From NCBI GenBank assembly GCA_026120185.1, contig JANUWF010001635.1:248001-312000 (forward strand): DNA of 64,000 bases. Direction: 5' to 3'. The DNA is from Voacanga thouarsii (taxonomy: Eukaryota > Streptophyta > Magnoliopsida > Gentianales > Apocynaceae). The position numbers were made by a program, and so were the translations under genes. The notes beneath the pieces are model-generated. The model was given only the letters and a program-made list of their open reading frames with translations. It searched no databases and had not been told where the DNA came from. This document shows, piece by piece, positions 45,988 to 58,917 of the stretch (the stretch's first letter is position 1; each line of letters starts with the position of its first letter).

Positions 45988-48900
45988 GCTATTATTCCGC
46001 TTACTGGATACACAAGTGGCATTGAAGATATATGCCTAATTGATAGTGATACAACACACACCATATTGAAAGATAGAAAATATTTCTCTTATCTGCAGAT
46101 GTGAGAAACAAATGTTAATACTATAAGTGGTAGTGTAAAGTTGATTGAAGACTCCGGAAGAGTTAATATTGTATTACCCGAAGGAACAAATATTGTTATT
46201 CTTAAAGCGTTATTTTCTTCCAAATCTCGTAGAAATTTATTAAGTTTAAAAGATATTCGCCGAAATGGTTATCACATTGAAACAATGGAAGAAAATGATT
46301 TTGAGTATCTCTGTATTACTCAAATAATGTCGGGTAAGAAATTTTTATTAGAAAAGTTACCATCTCTTTCATCTGGCCTATATAGTACAAAAATCCATGC
46401 AATTGAAGTGCATCATTCAGTAAATCAGAAGTTTACTGATCCTGCTACATTTATCATTTGGCATGACCGTTTGGGTCATCCAAGAGCTATTATGATGCGA
46501 AGGATAATTGAAAATATGCATGGTCATCCTTTGAAAAGTCAAAGGATTTTGACATCTAATAAATTTTCATGTGCTGCATGTTCTCAAGGGAAATTGGTTG
46601 TTAAACCATCTCCAACAAAAGTGGAGTTTGAGTCTCCAGTATTTCTAAAAAGAATTTATGGTGATATATGTGGACCAATTAATCCACTATGTGGACAATT
46701 CAGATATTTTATGATTTTAATTGATGCATCGACTCGATAGTCGCATGTCAGTTTATTATCAACTCGCAACTTGTCGTTTGCGAGATTGCTTGCCCAAATA
46801 ATTCGCTTAAGAGTGCAATTTTCAAATTATCCTATCAAAAGGATCCTTCTAGATAATGTTGGAGAATATTCCTCCCAAACCTTTGATGCTTATTGCATGT
46901 CAATTGACATTATTATTGAACATCCAGTAACTCATGTTCATACTCAGAATGGTCTAATTGAATCATTCATTAAACGGTTACAATTAATTGCTAGACCGTT
47001 ATTAATGAGAACAAATCTCCATACAACTGCTTAGGGACATGCTATTTTGCATGCTGCAGCACTTGTGCGTATAAGACTAACAAGTTATCACAAATTTTCT
47101 CCCTTACAATTGGCTTTTAGTTTCGAGCCAAATATTGCTCATTTGAAAATTTTTGGGTGTGCTGTATATGTACCAATAGTGCCAAATCAACGTACCAAAA
47201 TGAGTCCTCAAAGAAGGTTGGAGATATATGTTGGATATGATTCTCCCTCTATAATCAGATACGTTGAACCATTAACAGGTAACGTATTCACAGCAAGATT
47301 TGTTGATTGTCATTTTGATGAAACTTTATTTCCTAAATTAGGGGGAAAACATAAACCACATAAAAATGAGCTTGCCTGGACAATATCATTGAATTATTTA
47401 GATCTGCGTACAAGCGCAAGTGAACTAAAAGTTCAAAAGATCATTCATTTGCAAAGACTTGCAAATCAACTGCCAAATTCTTTTGCGAACTCTATAAGGG
47501 TAACTAAATCACATATTCCAACTATAGATACTCCTATTTGGATAGAAGTCCCAACAGGACAAAATACAATTCCTATAGCTACTGAATCAAAAACACGTCA
47601 GAAACGTGGACGACCTATTAGTTCAAAAGATAAAAATTCTCGAAAGAAAAGAGGATTAAATGATCAGAATGATCCAATTAAAGAATTAAGAAAAAGGGAT
47701 CAAGTAGAAACTGATGAAAAAATTCAAATATCTGAAAATAGTGAACGGAATAGTGAGATGTCCAATAATAATATAACTTCTGACAGAAGTTGGAATCGGA
47801 CATAAATAACTGTTTATCATGTTTTTACATACAATATAGCACTTGAAGTGTTAAAAGATAATGAGGATCTTGAACCAACATCAGTTGAAGAATGTCGTCA
47901 CAGAAATGATTGGTCAAAATAGAAATATGCGATTCAATTGGAGTTAAACTCACTTGCAAAGCGTGAGGTTTTTGGACCGGTAATCCGAACACCAGAAGGT
48001 GTAAAACCCATTGGTTATAAATGGGTATTTGTGCGAAAGCGAAATGAAAATAATGAAGTCGTAGGATATAAAGCACGACTTGTGGCATAAGGTTTTTAGC
48101 AGAAACCAGGTATCGATTACGATGAAACATATTCACCTGTGGTGGATGTAATTACACTCCGATACCTTGTGAGTCTAGTAGTACGTGAAAAGATTGACAT
48201 GCGTCTAATGGATGTTGTGACTGCTTATTTATATAGGAACCTTGATAATAATATTTATATGAAAATCCCAAAAGGATTTAGTATGCTTGAAGCATATAAT
48301 TCTAACCTTCGTAAAAAATATTCCATTCGATTACAAAAGTCATTATATGGCTTAAAGCAATCTGGACGCATATGGTATAATCGTCTTAGTGAATATTTAT
48401 TGAAATCAGGATAAAAAAATGATCCACTATGTCCATGTATTTTTATTAAGAAATCTGGATCTGGTTTTATAATACTTGCAATATATGTTGATGGTATTAA
48501 CCTTATTGGAACTCCAGAAGAACTCCAAAAGGCAAGAAATAGCCTGAAGCAAGAATTTGAAGTCAAGGATTTTGGCAGAATCAAGTTTTGTCTTGATTTA
48601 CAAATTGAGCATCTGGAAGATGGTATTTTTATTCATCAATCAACATACACAACAAAAGTTCTTAAAAGGTTTTACATGGACAAAGCACATTCATTAAGTT
48701 CTCCAATGGTCGTGAGGTCGTTAGATATAAATAAAGATCATTTTCGACCTCGAGAAGATAATGAAGAACTACTTTTGAGCATCTGAAAGATGGTATTTTT
48801 ATTCATCAATCAACATACACAACAAAAGTTCTTAAAAGGTTTTACATGGACAAAGCACATCCATTAAGTTCTCCAATGGTCGTGAGGTCGTTAGATATAA

Positions 48901-49660
48901 ATAAAGATCCTTTTCGACCTCGGGAAGATAATGAAGAACTACTTGGTCCTGAAGTACCATATTTTAGTGCAATTTGTGCATTGATGTACCTTGCTAATAA
49001 TACTAGACCTGATATAGCATTTTTTGTGAATTTATTAGCAAGATTTAGTTCTTCCCCAACACGTCAACAATGGAATGAGATTAAACATGTAATAAGATAT
49101 CTCCAAGGGACAATGAATCTTGGATTATTTTATTCAAATATAACCAGTCCAATGTTGATTGGATATGCTGATGCTGGTTATCTATCCGATCCACATAAAA
49201 CACGTTCTCAAACTGGTTATTTATTTACATGTGGTGGTACTGCTATATCATGGCGCTCTACAAAACAATTTATAACAACTATTTCTTCTAATCATGCTGA
49301 AATTATAGCTATTCACGAGGCAAGCCGAGAATGTGTGTGGTTGAGATCAATGATCCATTATATCCGAGAAAATTGTGGATTACCTTCTGAAAAGGAAATT
49401 TCAATACCTCTTTATGAAGATAATGCAGCTTGTATAGCTCAATTAAGAGATGGATATATTAAAGGAGATAGGACAAAACATATTTTACCAAAATTTTTCT
49501 TTACTCACGAACTCTAGAAGAGAGGTGAAATTGATGTGCAACAGATTTGATCATGTGATAATCTGGCAGATTTACTCACTAAGGCATTGCTGACTGCTTC
49601 ATTTGAAAAATTAGTACATAAAATTGGAATGCGTCGGTTGAAAGACATAAATGCATCTTG
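45985..49660 (+). pseudogene. Element D pol: protease, integrase, RT, RNase H
   Basis: Pol starts at the ATG at 45985 (MAIIPLTGYTSG). The protease site reads IDSDTTHTIL, where DSG is expected. The integrase shows HDRLGHPRAIMMRRI, CAACSQGK and YGDICGPINP. RT shows KSLYGLKQSGRIW, and the catalytic box reads YVDG instead of YVDD. RNase H shows GYADAGYLSDPHKTRSQTGY and NAACIAQL. Stops and frameshifts recur, and 170 bp are duplicated in tandem at 48605. The element cannot make an active Pol. Confidence 0.85.
48605..48944. repeat. 170-bp tandem duplication inside element D pol
   Basis: TTGAGCATCTGGAAGATGG at 48605 recurs at 48775 with few differences. Both copies run through VLKRFYMDKAH, SSPMVVRSLDINKD and ENNEELL-type coding. 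It repeats part of the RT-RNase H linker and would itself disrupt pol. Confidence 0.92.
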
Positions 49661-49885
49661 AAGATGTTATTAAGAGGGGGAGTATGTATACTGTACTCTT
49701 TTTTCCTAACTAAGATTTTTTCCTATTGAGTTTTTTCTTAGTCAGGTTTTTAATGAGGCAGTATTCCCTCCAGAACGGAAAGTGTACTCTTTTCCTTCAC
49801 TAAGTTTTTATCCCACAGGGTTTTTCATATGAAGGTTTTTAACGAGGCATTTTTGGAAATGATTGAAAATGAACATCCAATGGGG

Positions 49886-50180
49886 TGTTATGAATGACTA
49901 TTCATATTCTTAATAATAGTAAGTGGCTGTTCATTTTCTTGAAGATAATGTGACTGTTCGTATATTGTGACCGTTCGTTTTTTAAAGTTATTAAATTTAT
50001 TTCTTAACCTTTCAGATTTTATAACCTTTCAAATTTTATATCGAAACCTTTATAAATAGGGATTATAGGTAAACAAACGAACAAGCAATGAAATCGTATC
50101 TAAACGATTCTCTCTTTTCTCTCATCTTTTAATATCTTTACTTTATTTTACTAATTCTATTTTGAATCAAATTCACAACA
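49886..50180 (+). repeat. 3' LTR of element D
   Basis: It begins TGTTATGAATGAC and ends ATTCACAACA. The purine-rich CCAATGGGG lies just before it. It has a TTTATAAATAGGG TATA-like box near 50050. Confidence 0.9.
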
Positions 50181-51103
50181 CAAATATATTTTAAACATTT
50201 AAAACTTTGTCGTTGATATCATTTGTATAGCCATAAGGTTGGAAGCCAAACGGTGGGGGCTGGGGGCTTCTTGACTGGTAAACGCGAATGTGTTGATATC
50301 ATTTGTTGGAAGCACGCGTCACGTGTCCTTCACGTAATCACTTCTCTGATAAAGATTACGTAATCGTAACAGCAATATTCATGCAAAAATACGCTGAACG
50401 AATTAGCAGCATTCGCGTTGCGTGGGAAGAAGGATACCTCAGTACAGGCAACGAAACCCAAAACCTTAAAGCGTCCAAGAATAGCCAGCTCCCACCCGAT
50501 TTGAGTACCAGTTGTGAGTGAGGTCAGGCGCCCCTCAAATAAACATGACCATCGGCGATCCATTAACTAACCTCTTGAATGAAAGAGAGCCTCAACTAAA
50601 GTAAAAATCCAAATCCCTCCAGACCAAAAGGGGAAAAGACATGGTCATCCCAACACCAGGGCCGAATACTATCTAATTCTACTTTTATCCTGGAACAATC
50701 ATTGACGCACCGGATTCAATCAAGATTGCATTTGAAGAAAGGTCGTCAAAATCTGGAGAACAGTCAAAAAGGGTGGTCTACCTCCAGTCATAAAGTCACA
50801 TAATGCAACAGGAAACGAAGAAATGAAATAATGGGGGAAGCAATAAGTTTACAATCTATCATGCCAGAGTCTTGTTATAATAAAATTGTCAATTCCTAAT
50901 TGCCTCTGTATAAGCACAGCCTTTTTAAAACCTAAAGATGGAATTGAAGTTCCTTTTAAAAAGGATTAAAGTAATCTTGATTTTTCCGGAGAAAGAATTC
51001 TAAAATCAGAATATGATTATGCCTCCTGTGTGCATTTATAAGGTTGACAAATTCCTGCTGCTGAATAAAGTGTATAAAGATTGGATGCCAGGCAGCAACT
51101 CTT
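50181..51103. other. Intergenic sequence, includes 3' flank of MPDU1
   Basis: No gene recognised. The stretch nearest 51103 should hold the MPDU1 3' UTR (minus strand). Open frames at 50303-50563 have no recognisable domain. Confidence 0.5.
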
Positions 51104-54100
51104 CTAGTCTGTTTTCTTCTCTTTCTTCGGATGTGGCCTCTGATATATGATAATTTGGCTCAGGATGGTTCCATTAGTCAGAATGCCAATTGCAGAGCCC
51201 ATAACAACTTCAAAGAAGTTAAGAAAGTCAAAACAATTACATGGATAATGCAAGAGAATTGAGAAGCCTCTATTTGAGGAAAACCAAACCAACATTAGAA
51301 TTTGAACAAGATTGAACAGCATGGGGAGACAGTAACAAGGCGCAACAGTTAAATTGTTCTCAACCTGAAGATGATGTCCTATTGAATTAACAAATTGCTT
51401 GGTCTTGACTCTTAACTGAGCCTTGGGTTAGTGCAGAGGAAATAAAAAGAACAACTCGAGAACTAAAGAACCATGTTGCCCCAATAAACCATGCAAGATG
51501 TTAGATGCTAGACTGTTATTCCCATGCGGCAGGAGTTCAATTTGCACACACACAGACAGGCATGTATTCCACAGTTGAATCATTTGGTATATTTCAAGAG
51601 AACCACATCGACTGGCTGACTAGTAATCCCAAAGAAGCATTGTAAGGAATACTGAATAGTCTTCAGATACTGTTCAATACAGAAAAAACAATTTAACAGA
51701 CTGGTCAACAAAAAATTAGGCAAGGATACCACTCATTGGAGCCTTTTCCTGGAGGCTGGTAAAAACTCTCACTGCCAAAATGGAAGAAATAAAAGTTAAG
51801 ATAGCTATTTAGAGAATGCATGAATTGGCCTAACTCTGATACAAAAAGCAACATGAACTTACCCATTGAACCTGCAAAGTTCATTAAAGATGTTAAAAAG
51901 CTAAGCTCTCCAGTACTCTTGTTCTGCAATAACAACACTCATCAAACATGGAGCAAAGAACCGTGGACAAATTTAAGTGTAAACAATTACCAAATCATAT
52001 ATACAAGATTGTAGTAATGACAATATTATCACTTAACAGAGCTAAGCACTGCTATTATATTGAAATTACTGCACAAACTACTGTATCGAAGTCATATTTT
52101 GATCCAATCTAAATATGATAAAAATATGAGCTGAGGACTATGGTTGACAAGATGCAGTTACCATCTGAACAGACATGACCCTTAGAAGTGTTGCATCCTG
52201 TAAATATATCACAGTATTTGTTTTCTTGTCATGACATATCTTTGGATCAAGATCAACTTCAAAATCAGGCAAAGCTGACAGCCTTCATATCAACAAAAAT
52301 ACTACATTTTTGTCACATCTGAACAAAATACATTCATCGCAGAGCATACTAAAATTTCCCAAAACATGCAAATTTACTTCGAAAAGGAAGGAGGTGGACG
52401 AGGAGGAGCAGGGGGGGGGGGGGGCACCATTCAAGAGTCTCCAATCCGAGAACCTATTCACTGTATGACTTTCTAAAATTTCTCCTTAGCAACTAAATGG
52501 CTCTTTTGGAATCAAAGAAGAAAGATGTGATCATCTCAATGAAAAGATGTGTGATGAATTCTTGAAAATGAACATTCACCTTAAAATTCTCCCATATCTG
52601 TGGAACCCTTGCGAAGAAAAAGATTGCATGCTGGGATGCCTGAAACCAAATAATTACGCACAAAAAGGGAAGGAGGGGAGGGAGGAGGGGGGGGGGAGTG
52701 AGTTCAACTATTAAAGGATTCCAAATTCACCAAGAAACAGTAAAGTATATTACCACAGAAATGAAAAAGTGGAACAACAGAGGAGAGGGGGAAAGTCAAC
52801 AACAGGAAGCATAAACCTAATTAACGTGCAAGAGATCAAAAGCTGCTACTCACATATAGAGCCTCAAAAAGAAGGGGATCAATTTTACCAGCTAAAACAG
52901 TTGGTGCTATAGCACAGTATCTATTATCAACTTAGTCAAGGCAGCACATTTTGATGTACACAAAGAAGAGAACATTAGAAATTCCATAAATACATATCTT
53001 TTAAAATGATAGAACAGTATGTAGGATACAACAATGCCCTAATCCAAGACTTCATTTCCACAGGCTGAGAAAAGTAGTAGATGATTGCAACTAATATTAT
53101 AGCTGCAATAGAGAAAAATATGAAATATTAGAGCTGCTCAACTTTTCTTAAAATCCAGGAAAAGCACCGTACTGCAGAATAAGTACAAATAGAGATGTTC
53201 ATCTTGAATTGCAGCAGAGATTATCAACAAAAGTGCTGAGATCTCTCGATCATTTATGCTTAAAAAAACCATAGAGAAAACTACACACTGGTCCTCAAGA
53301 AATGGCTACTAATCCTTGAAATATGACATAGATGTGTTGAATGTACCTTGAATCAAAAGAAACAACAACTCTCCATAAGCTGAAAAAGGAAGCCCCTTGT
53401 GAAGACAATAAGCCAAGGCAATTGTATACCCAATTACTTCAAGTTCAAAGGCAACCATGCTAAGCCCTCTGACACTCTTGTGATTCAATATTTTTAGTAT
53501 CTGAATACAGATGCAAGTGTCAGAGATTCAATTTAGTCAACTTTTCTGAAAGGTAATTAATTTGCCTATGTGGCAGGAAACATAAATCTTGTAAAAAATG
53601 CAAAGCTTCATTAACAGGGTAAGAAATCATAATCCTGCTTTTGGTTGACAGCTACAACTACATAACCGGATTCTTTCTCTCAAAAATATGTTGTAACGCT
53701 AAAGTAAGTACCTCTTGAGCAAATAGGAAAACAAATGATAAGATAGTGCATTCAGTTTAACTTTCACATTGAAAAGAAAATCTCAAAAAACTACAAATTA
53801 ATCAATAGTGCAGTAAAGAGAGTAAGCCCAAATAACATCAATTTATACCCCAAAAGTTTCAAATTCTTCAATCCATCTCTTTCTGAACCTAATTCAATTG
53901 GGACAACCAAGAGTTTTGTTAAGGCAAAGTATGTTCTCCAAAAATGCAAGCATCAAAGCTTCACAATTTAGCCAATATTGTCAAAGGCCATCCTCTCAAA
54001 CCGACAAATATTCTAGCTCCAGAATGCGATTAAAGGACAAAATCAATTATTCATATTTCTGAATTATGAATTATTAAAAAAAACCCTCAAATTTCAAATT

Positions 54101-54454
54101 ATGAGTAGAAGCAAGACGGATCATGGATGACATGAAATACAAGAAACCCCAATACCAAAATCCAAACTTTATAGTTTTCCAGCAAAAAGAAGATCCAAAG
54201 AGACAAAAGTGGATCAAGAACAAAGACAATATAATCTAGCAATTAACAAGACAACGGTGCAAGTATAATTAACTGTTTAAAAGGTTTGAAAATTTTACCT
54301 GAGGAACTTTGACAGTAGTTGAGGCTGCAACGATGCAGTAGCCCAGAAGCTTCGATATTAACGGAAGCAAACAATCCTTTTCTGGGATTTCACCTTTGCT
54401 GAGGGATCCCAGTGCACAACTGAAGTCTATTCCAAGAAATTTCAGCTCTGTCAT
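51104..54454 (-). CDS. MPDU1: Mannose-P-dolichol utilization defect 1 homolog (PQ-loop membrane protein)
   Basis: Eight exons join with consistent phases and GT-AG introns: 54454-54299, 53500-53347, 53102-53030, 52920-52854, 52639-52580, 51923-51863, 51771-51730 and 51207-51104. They total 717 nt and encode 238 aa, the family length. The protein starts [17 protein letters not shown] and has the two PQ-loop motifs: [18 protein letters not shown], with PQ at residues 51-52 split by intron 1, and [19 protein letters not shown], with PQ at 163-164. Several hydrophobic helices are visible. The C-terminus is basic ([11 protein letters not shown]), like an ER-retrieval dilysine tail. MPDU1/Lec35 is an ER membrane protein needed to use dolichol-linked mannose and glucose in N-glycan and GPI assembly. 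Element B inserted 336 bp upstream of the start codon. Confidence 0.95.
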
Positions 54455-54789
54455 TTTAAGAATTGAATCAGAGAAACCTCAGCTTGCTCTCTTCGAGTTT
54501 CAATGAGGGAACAACTACTCCCTCCTTTTGAAGTCTACAACTGGTTCGTTTGGTAGAGGAACTGTGGAAGAAGTAAAATCCTGATGTGCTTTTTGGCGTT
54601 TAACGAGAAAATAAACGAACCGTGGCCTCCGAAGCCTCGATGTGCGGGAATCTGCCGTATGATCTACGCGCGTGTACCTTTCCCCGTCTATTTTTTTTTC
54701 CCCTCTTCTTTTAATTTTTTTGGTCCTAAGAGGGGGGATTTTTTCTGCTTCTGTTTTATTTTTTGAGAAAAGGAAAATTGCTTCACTTC
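54455..54789 (-). promoter_or_regulatory. MPDU1 upstream region, cut by element B
   Basis: These ~330 bp between the MPDU1 start and element B should hold the 5' UTR and the proximal promoter. No TATA box is assigned. The duplicated target site ACTTC (54785-54789) marks where the original upstream DNA was separated; it continues at 60384. Confidence 0.5.
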
Positions 54790-55146
54790 TGTTATAAAAT
54801 TAGGGTAGTGTTAGAATAAAATCTACACACTACACACTAAGAAAACTCTAACTATTCTTTGCACAAGAATTTCTCTTCAAACTTCTCTCTTTCTTTCTCT
54901 CACAATTCTTTCTCTAATCTTTCTTTCACTAATCTTTCTTTCACAAAATGATGGTGTATTACAAGCTTAGAGAATAGCTCTATTTATAGAGCTCTAATTA
55001 GTGAAATACATCATGGCATACATCATCTTCAATTAATGGTGTCTCCACTAAATGGTGTACATCCATAAAAATCTTCTAATAATTCACATAAATCCATAAT
55101 TAGTGGAGCATCCACTAATTAATGGAGATTCCAATAATTCATAACA
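54790..55146 (-). repeat. 3' LTR of element B
   Basis: TGTTATAAAATTAGGG ... ATTCATAACA. TATAAATAG (minus) lies at 54980-54988. The purine tract, CCAAGGGG on minus, adjoins at 55147-55159. Confidence 0.93.
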
Positions 55147-55187
55147 CTCCCCTTGGATGTCCATCCATACATAAAGAATATGCCTCG

Positions 55188-58100
55188 TTAAAACCTTACT
55201 AGATAAAAACCCAAGTGGGAAAAAAATCTAGTGAAGGAAAAAGAGTACATTATTCTATATGTATGTTTATTACTCCCCCGATGAGATGATTCCTTTAAAT
55301 CTTTAAACCGACGCATACCGATTTTATATCTCAACTTTTCAAATGTTGCCGTCGGTAAAGTCTTCGTGAAAATATCTCGCGAGGTTGTCACATGACCGAA
55401 TTTGTAGCACATCAATTTCACATTTCTTCCGGAGTTCATGAGTAAAGAAGAATTTTGGTGAAATATGTTTTGTCCGATCTCCTTTAATATATCCTCCTCG
55501 TAATTGAGCTATGCAAGCCGCATTGTCTTCATAAAGAGGAGTTGGAATACCTTTGATTGATGATAATCCACAACTTTCTCGGATATAATGAATCATGGAT
55601 CTTAGCCATACACATTCTCGACTTGCTTCATGAATGGCTATAATTTCAAGATGATTTGAAGAAGTAGTCGCTATAGATTGTTTCGTAGAACGCCATGATA
55701 TAGCAAGATTTCCACATGTAAATAGATAGCCCGTTTGAGAACGTGCTTTATGTGGATCGTATAAATAACCAAAGATCTCGCATAACCTATCAATGTTGGA
55801 CCGGTTTTATTTGAATAAAATAATCCGAGATCAATTGTACCTTGGAGATATCGAAGGACTTGTTTAATTCCATTCCAATGTCGTCGTGTTGGTGAAGAAC
55901 TAAATCTTGCTAATAAATTGACAACAAAAGCAATATCAGTGCCGTGTGTTATTAGCAAGATACATCAATGCACCAATTGCACCGAGATATGGTACTTCAG
56001 GACCAAGGAGTTCTTCATCATTTTCTTGAGGTCGGAAAGGATCTTTATCCACATTTAATGATCGGACGATCATTGGAATACTCAATGGATGTGCTTTGTC
56101 CATGTAAAATCTTTTTAGCACTTTTGTCGTATATGTTGATTGATGAATAAATGTTCCACTCTCCAAATGTTCAATTTGTAAACCAAGGCAAAATTTGGTT
56201 TTACCAAAATCCTTGATTTCGAATTCTCTTTTTAAATAATCAATTGTTTCTTGGAGCTCTTCAGAGTTCCAATAAGATTAATATCATCAACATATATAGC
56301 TAATATCACAAATTTAGAACCAGCATTTCTTAATAAAAACGCATGGACATACCCGGTCATTTTTAAATCCCGCTTTCAATAAATATTCACTAAGACGTGT
56401 GAACCACATGCGCCCGCATTGCTTCAGTGCCATATAATGATTTCTCGCAACTTGATGGAGTAATTTTCACGAGGATAATGTTTATATGCTTCGTGCATAT
56501 GAAATCCTTCTGGGATTTTCATGTAAACATCATTTTCTAAATTTCCATACAAGTAAGCAAAGTGACAACATCTAATAGGCGCATATCTATCTTTTTCATG
56601 TACCGCCAAACCGATAAGATATCTGAGTGTAATAGCATCAACAACAGGAGAATAAGTTTCATCATAATCAATACCTGGTCTTTGTGAAAAACCTTGGGCT
56701 ACTAATCGCGCTTTATATCGAACGATTTCACTCTTTTCATTGCGCTTTCGCACAAATATCCATTTGTAGCCAACAGGTTTTATACCTTCCGGTGTTCGGA
56801 CCGCAGTCCGAAGACTTCACGTTTTGCTAGTGCATTTAACTCCGATTGAATCGCATCTTTCCATTGCAACCAATCTTTTCTATGCCGACATTCATCAATC
56901 GATATTGGTTCAGGATCATCATTATCCCGTGTAACATCAAGAGATATATTGTATGCAAATATATTATCAATAACAGCTTTCTATCCGATTCCAACTTCTA
57001 CCTGAAGTGGTATAATTGATAGAAATTTCAGTGTTACTTTCATCAACTTCGGTTCTTTGTCATCGCTCTCTCTTGGTCTTTATCATTCTTTTCTTCAATA
57101 TGATCTTCTCGGATCATTTAATCCTCTTTTCTTTCGAGGATTTTTATCTTTAGAACCAAGAGGTCGGCCACGCTTCGGCGTGTTTTTGACTCAAGCAACT
57201 ATAGGTATAATATTTTGTTCTCGCTGGAACTTCAATTCGAATAGGAGCATTTATAGTCGGAATATGCGATTTTGTAACTCTTCCGGAGTCAACAAAAGCG
57301 TCCTGGCATTTGATTTGCAATGCTTTGCAAATGAATTATCTTTTGAACTTCAAGTTCACATGCGCTTGTGCGCGGATCAAGATAATTTAATGATGTTGTC
57401 CAAGCAAGATCCTTTTTATGTCGTTTTGGTTCTCCCCTAATTTAGGGAATAATGATTCATCAAAATGACAATCAGCAAATCTTGCCGTGAATACATCTCC
57501 CGTCGTGGGTTCAACATACCCGATAATAGAGGGAGAATCATATCCAACGTATATCCCCTTTCTTCTTTGAGGACCCATCTTTGTACGTTGGTTTGGTGCA
57601 ATTGGAATATATACAAGACACCCAAAAATTCTTAAATGAGCAATATTTGGTTCTCGACCCAAAAGCCAATTGCAAAGGAGAGAATTTATGATAACTAGTC
57701 GGTCTTATACGTACAAGTGTTGCAAAGATGTAGAATAGCATGTCCCCAGTGCAGATGTTGGGAGATTTGTTTTCATTAATAATGGTCTAGCAATTAATTG
57801 TAATCGTTTAATCAAAGATTCAAGAAGACCATTCTGTGTGTGAACATGAGCTACAGGATGTTCAACATTAATCCCAATTGACATGCAATATGCATCAAAA
57901 GCATGTGATGAAAATTCACCAAAGATTATCCAAACGGATATTTTTAATGTGATGGTCCGGAAATTGTGCTCGTAATTTAATTATTTGAGCAAGTAATCTC
58001 GCAAACGCCAAAGTTGCGAGTAGATAATAAACATACATGTGACCATCGGGATGATGCATCAATTAAGACCATAAAATATTTGAACGGTCCACATGGTGGA

Positions 58101-58775
58101 TCAATAGGTCCACAAATATCTCCGTGAACTGCTTCGAGAAATGTAGGACTTTCAGCTCCTACTTTTACCGGTGATGGTTTAACAATTAATTTTCCTAGGG
58201 AACATGCAAGACATGCGAATTTTTCTCGATGTTAATATCCTTTTATTTTTTAAAGGATGACCATGTGTATTCTCAATGATTCTTCTCATCATGGTAGATC
58301 CCTGATGACCCAACCGGTCATGCCAAATGCTAAAAGTAATAGGATCGCAAACTTCCGGTTTACTAGATGATGAATTTCAATTGTACGTATTTTTACAAAA
58401 TATAGACCAGAGAGAAAAGACGGCAGCTTTTCTAATACCGATTTCTTACCCAAATGCATTTGAGTAATAAAAAGATGCTCAATCCCATTTTCCTCATTTG
58501 TTTCAACATGATACCCATTTCTCATGATATCTTTAAAACTCAATAAATTTCTTCTCGGATTTTGAGGAAAATAGTGCCTTATCAATAATAATTGTTGTTC
58601 CTTTAGGCAACAATATACTAGCTCTTCCTGAGCCCTCAATTACATTTGCACTACCGTTTATCGTATAAATATTTATTTCTCCCATTTTGAGATCGTAAAA
58701 ATATTTCTCATTTTTTAGTATGGTGTGTGTAGTTCCACTATCAATAATGCATATATCATCATTAACAATGACCTA
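55188..58775 (-). pseudogene. Element B pol: protease, integrase, RT, RNase H
   Basis: From its 5' end: protease IDSGTTHTIL (just below 58775), then KALFSSKSERNLLSFKDI, the integrase with its zinc-site region near 58290, integrase and linker words at 57387-57741 (REPNIAHLRIFGCLVYIP), RT with VAQGFSQRPGIDYDETYSPV (56424-56753), and RNase H (55188-55960: IHYIRESCGL, YEDNAACIAQL, SCDNLARYF). Frames change at many points. Most breaks coincide with CAG or CTG sites that read normally in element A, so some breaks may be sequence errors. Confidence 0.82.
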
Positions 58776-58785
58776 TCCGAACACA
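58765..58785 (-). promoter_or_regulatory. Expected splice-acceptor region and pol start of element B
   Basis: On minus the sequence reads TTGTGTTCGGATAGGTCATT. In D the same place is CCCAG|ATGG, and in C it is CAG|ATGGTCATT. The B form differs exactly at the CAG, in line with the CAG/CTG alterations elsewhere in B. Confidence 0.45.
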
Positions 58786-58917
58786 AATATATATATGTAA
58801 ACGTAAATATTATTAGAATAGAATGAAAATGAAAATACAAAAATATCAGTGGTGAGGCTTTAGTTCTTTTGGACACCGCCATCACCAATTAAATGGTCTA
58901 TCCTACCGTCCGGGTGT

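Larger units (their letters stand above)
44491..50180 (+). mobile_element. Copia LTR retrotransposon D, degraded
   Basis: The 3' LTR (49886-50180) matches a shortened 5' LTR (about 44491-44752). Between them, in order, are leader, gag, a spacer with splice-acceptor features, pol, a purine tract (AAGAGGGGGAG at about 49672) and a long 3' untranslated stretch. The pol proteins are close to those of A, B and C, but the LTRs differ, so D is a sister family. Gag and pol have many stops. No clean target duplication was found; the flanks share only 'aaatatat'. Confidence 0.85.
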
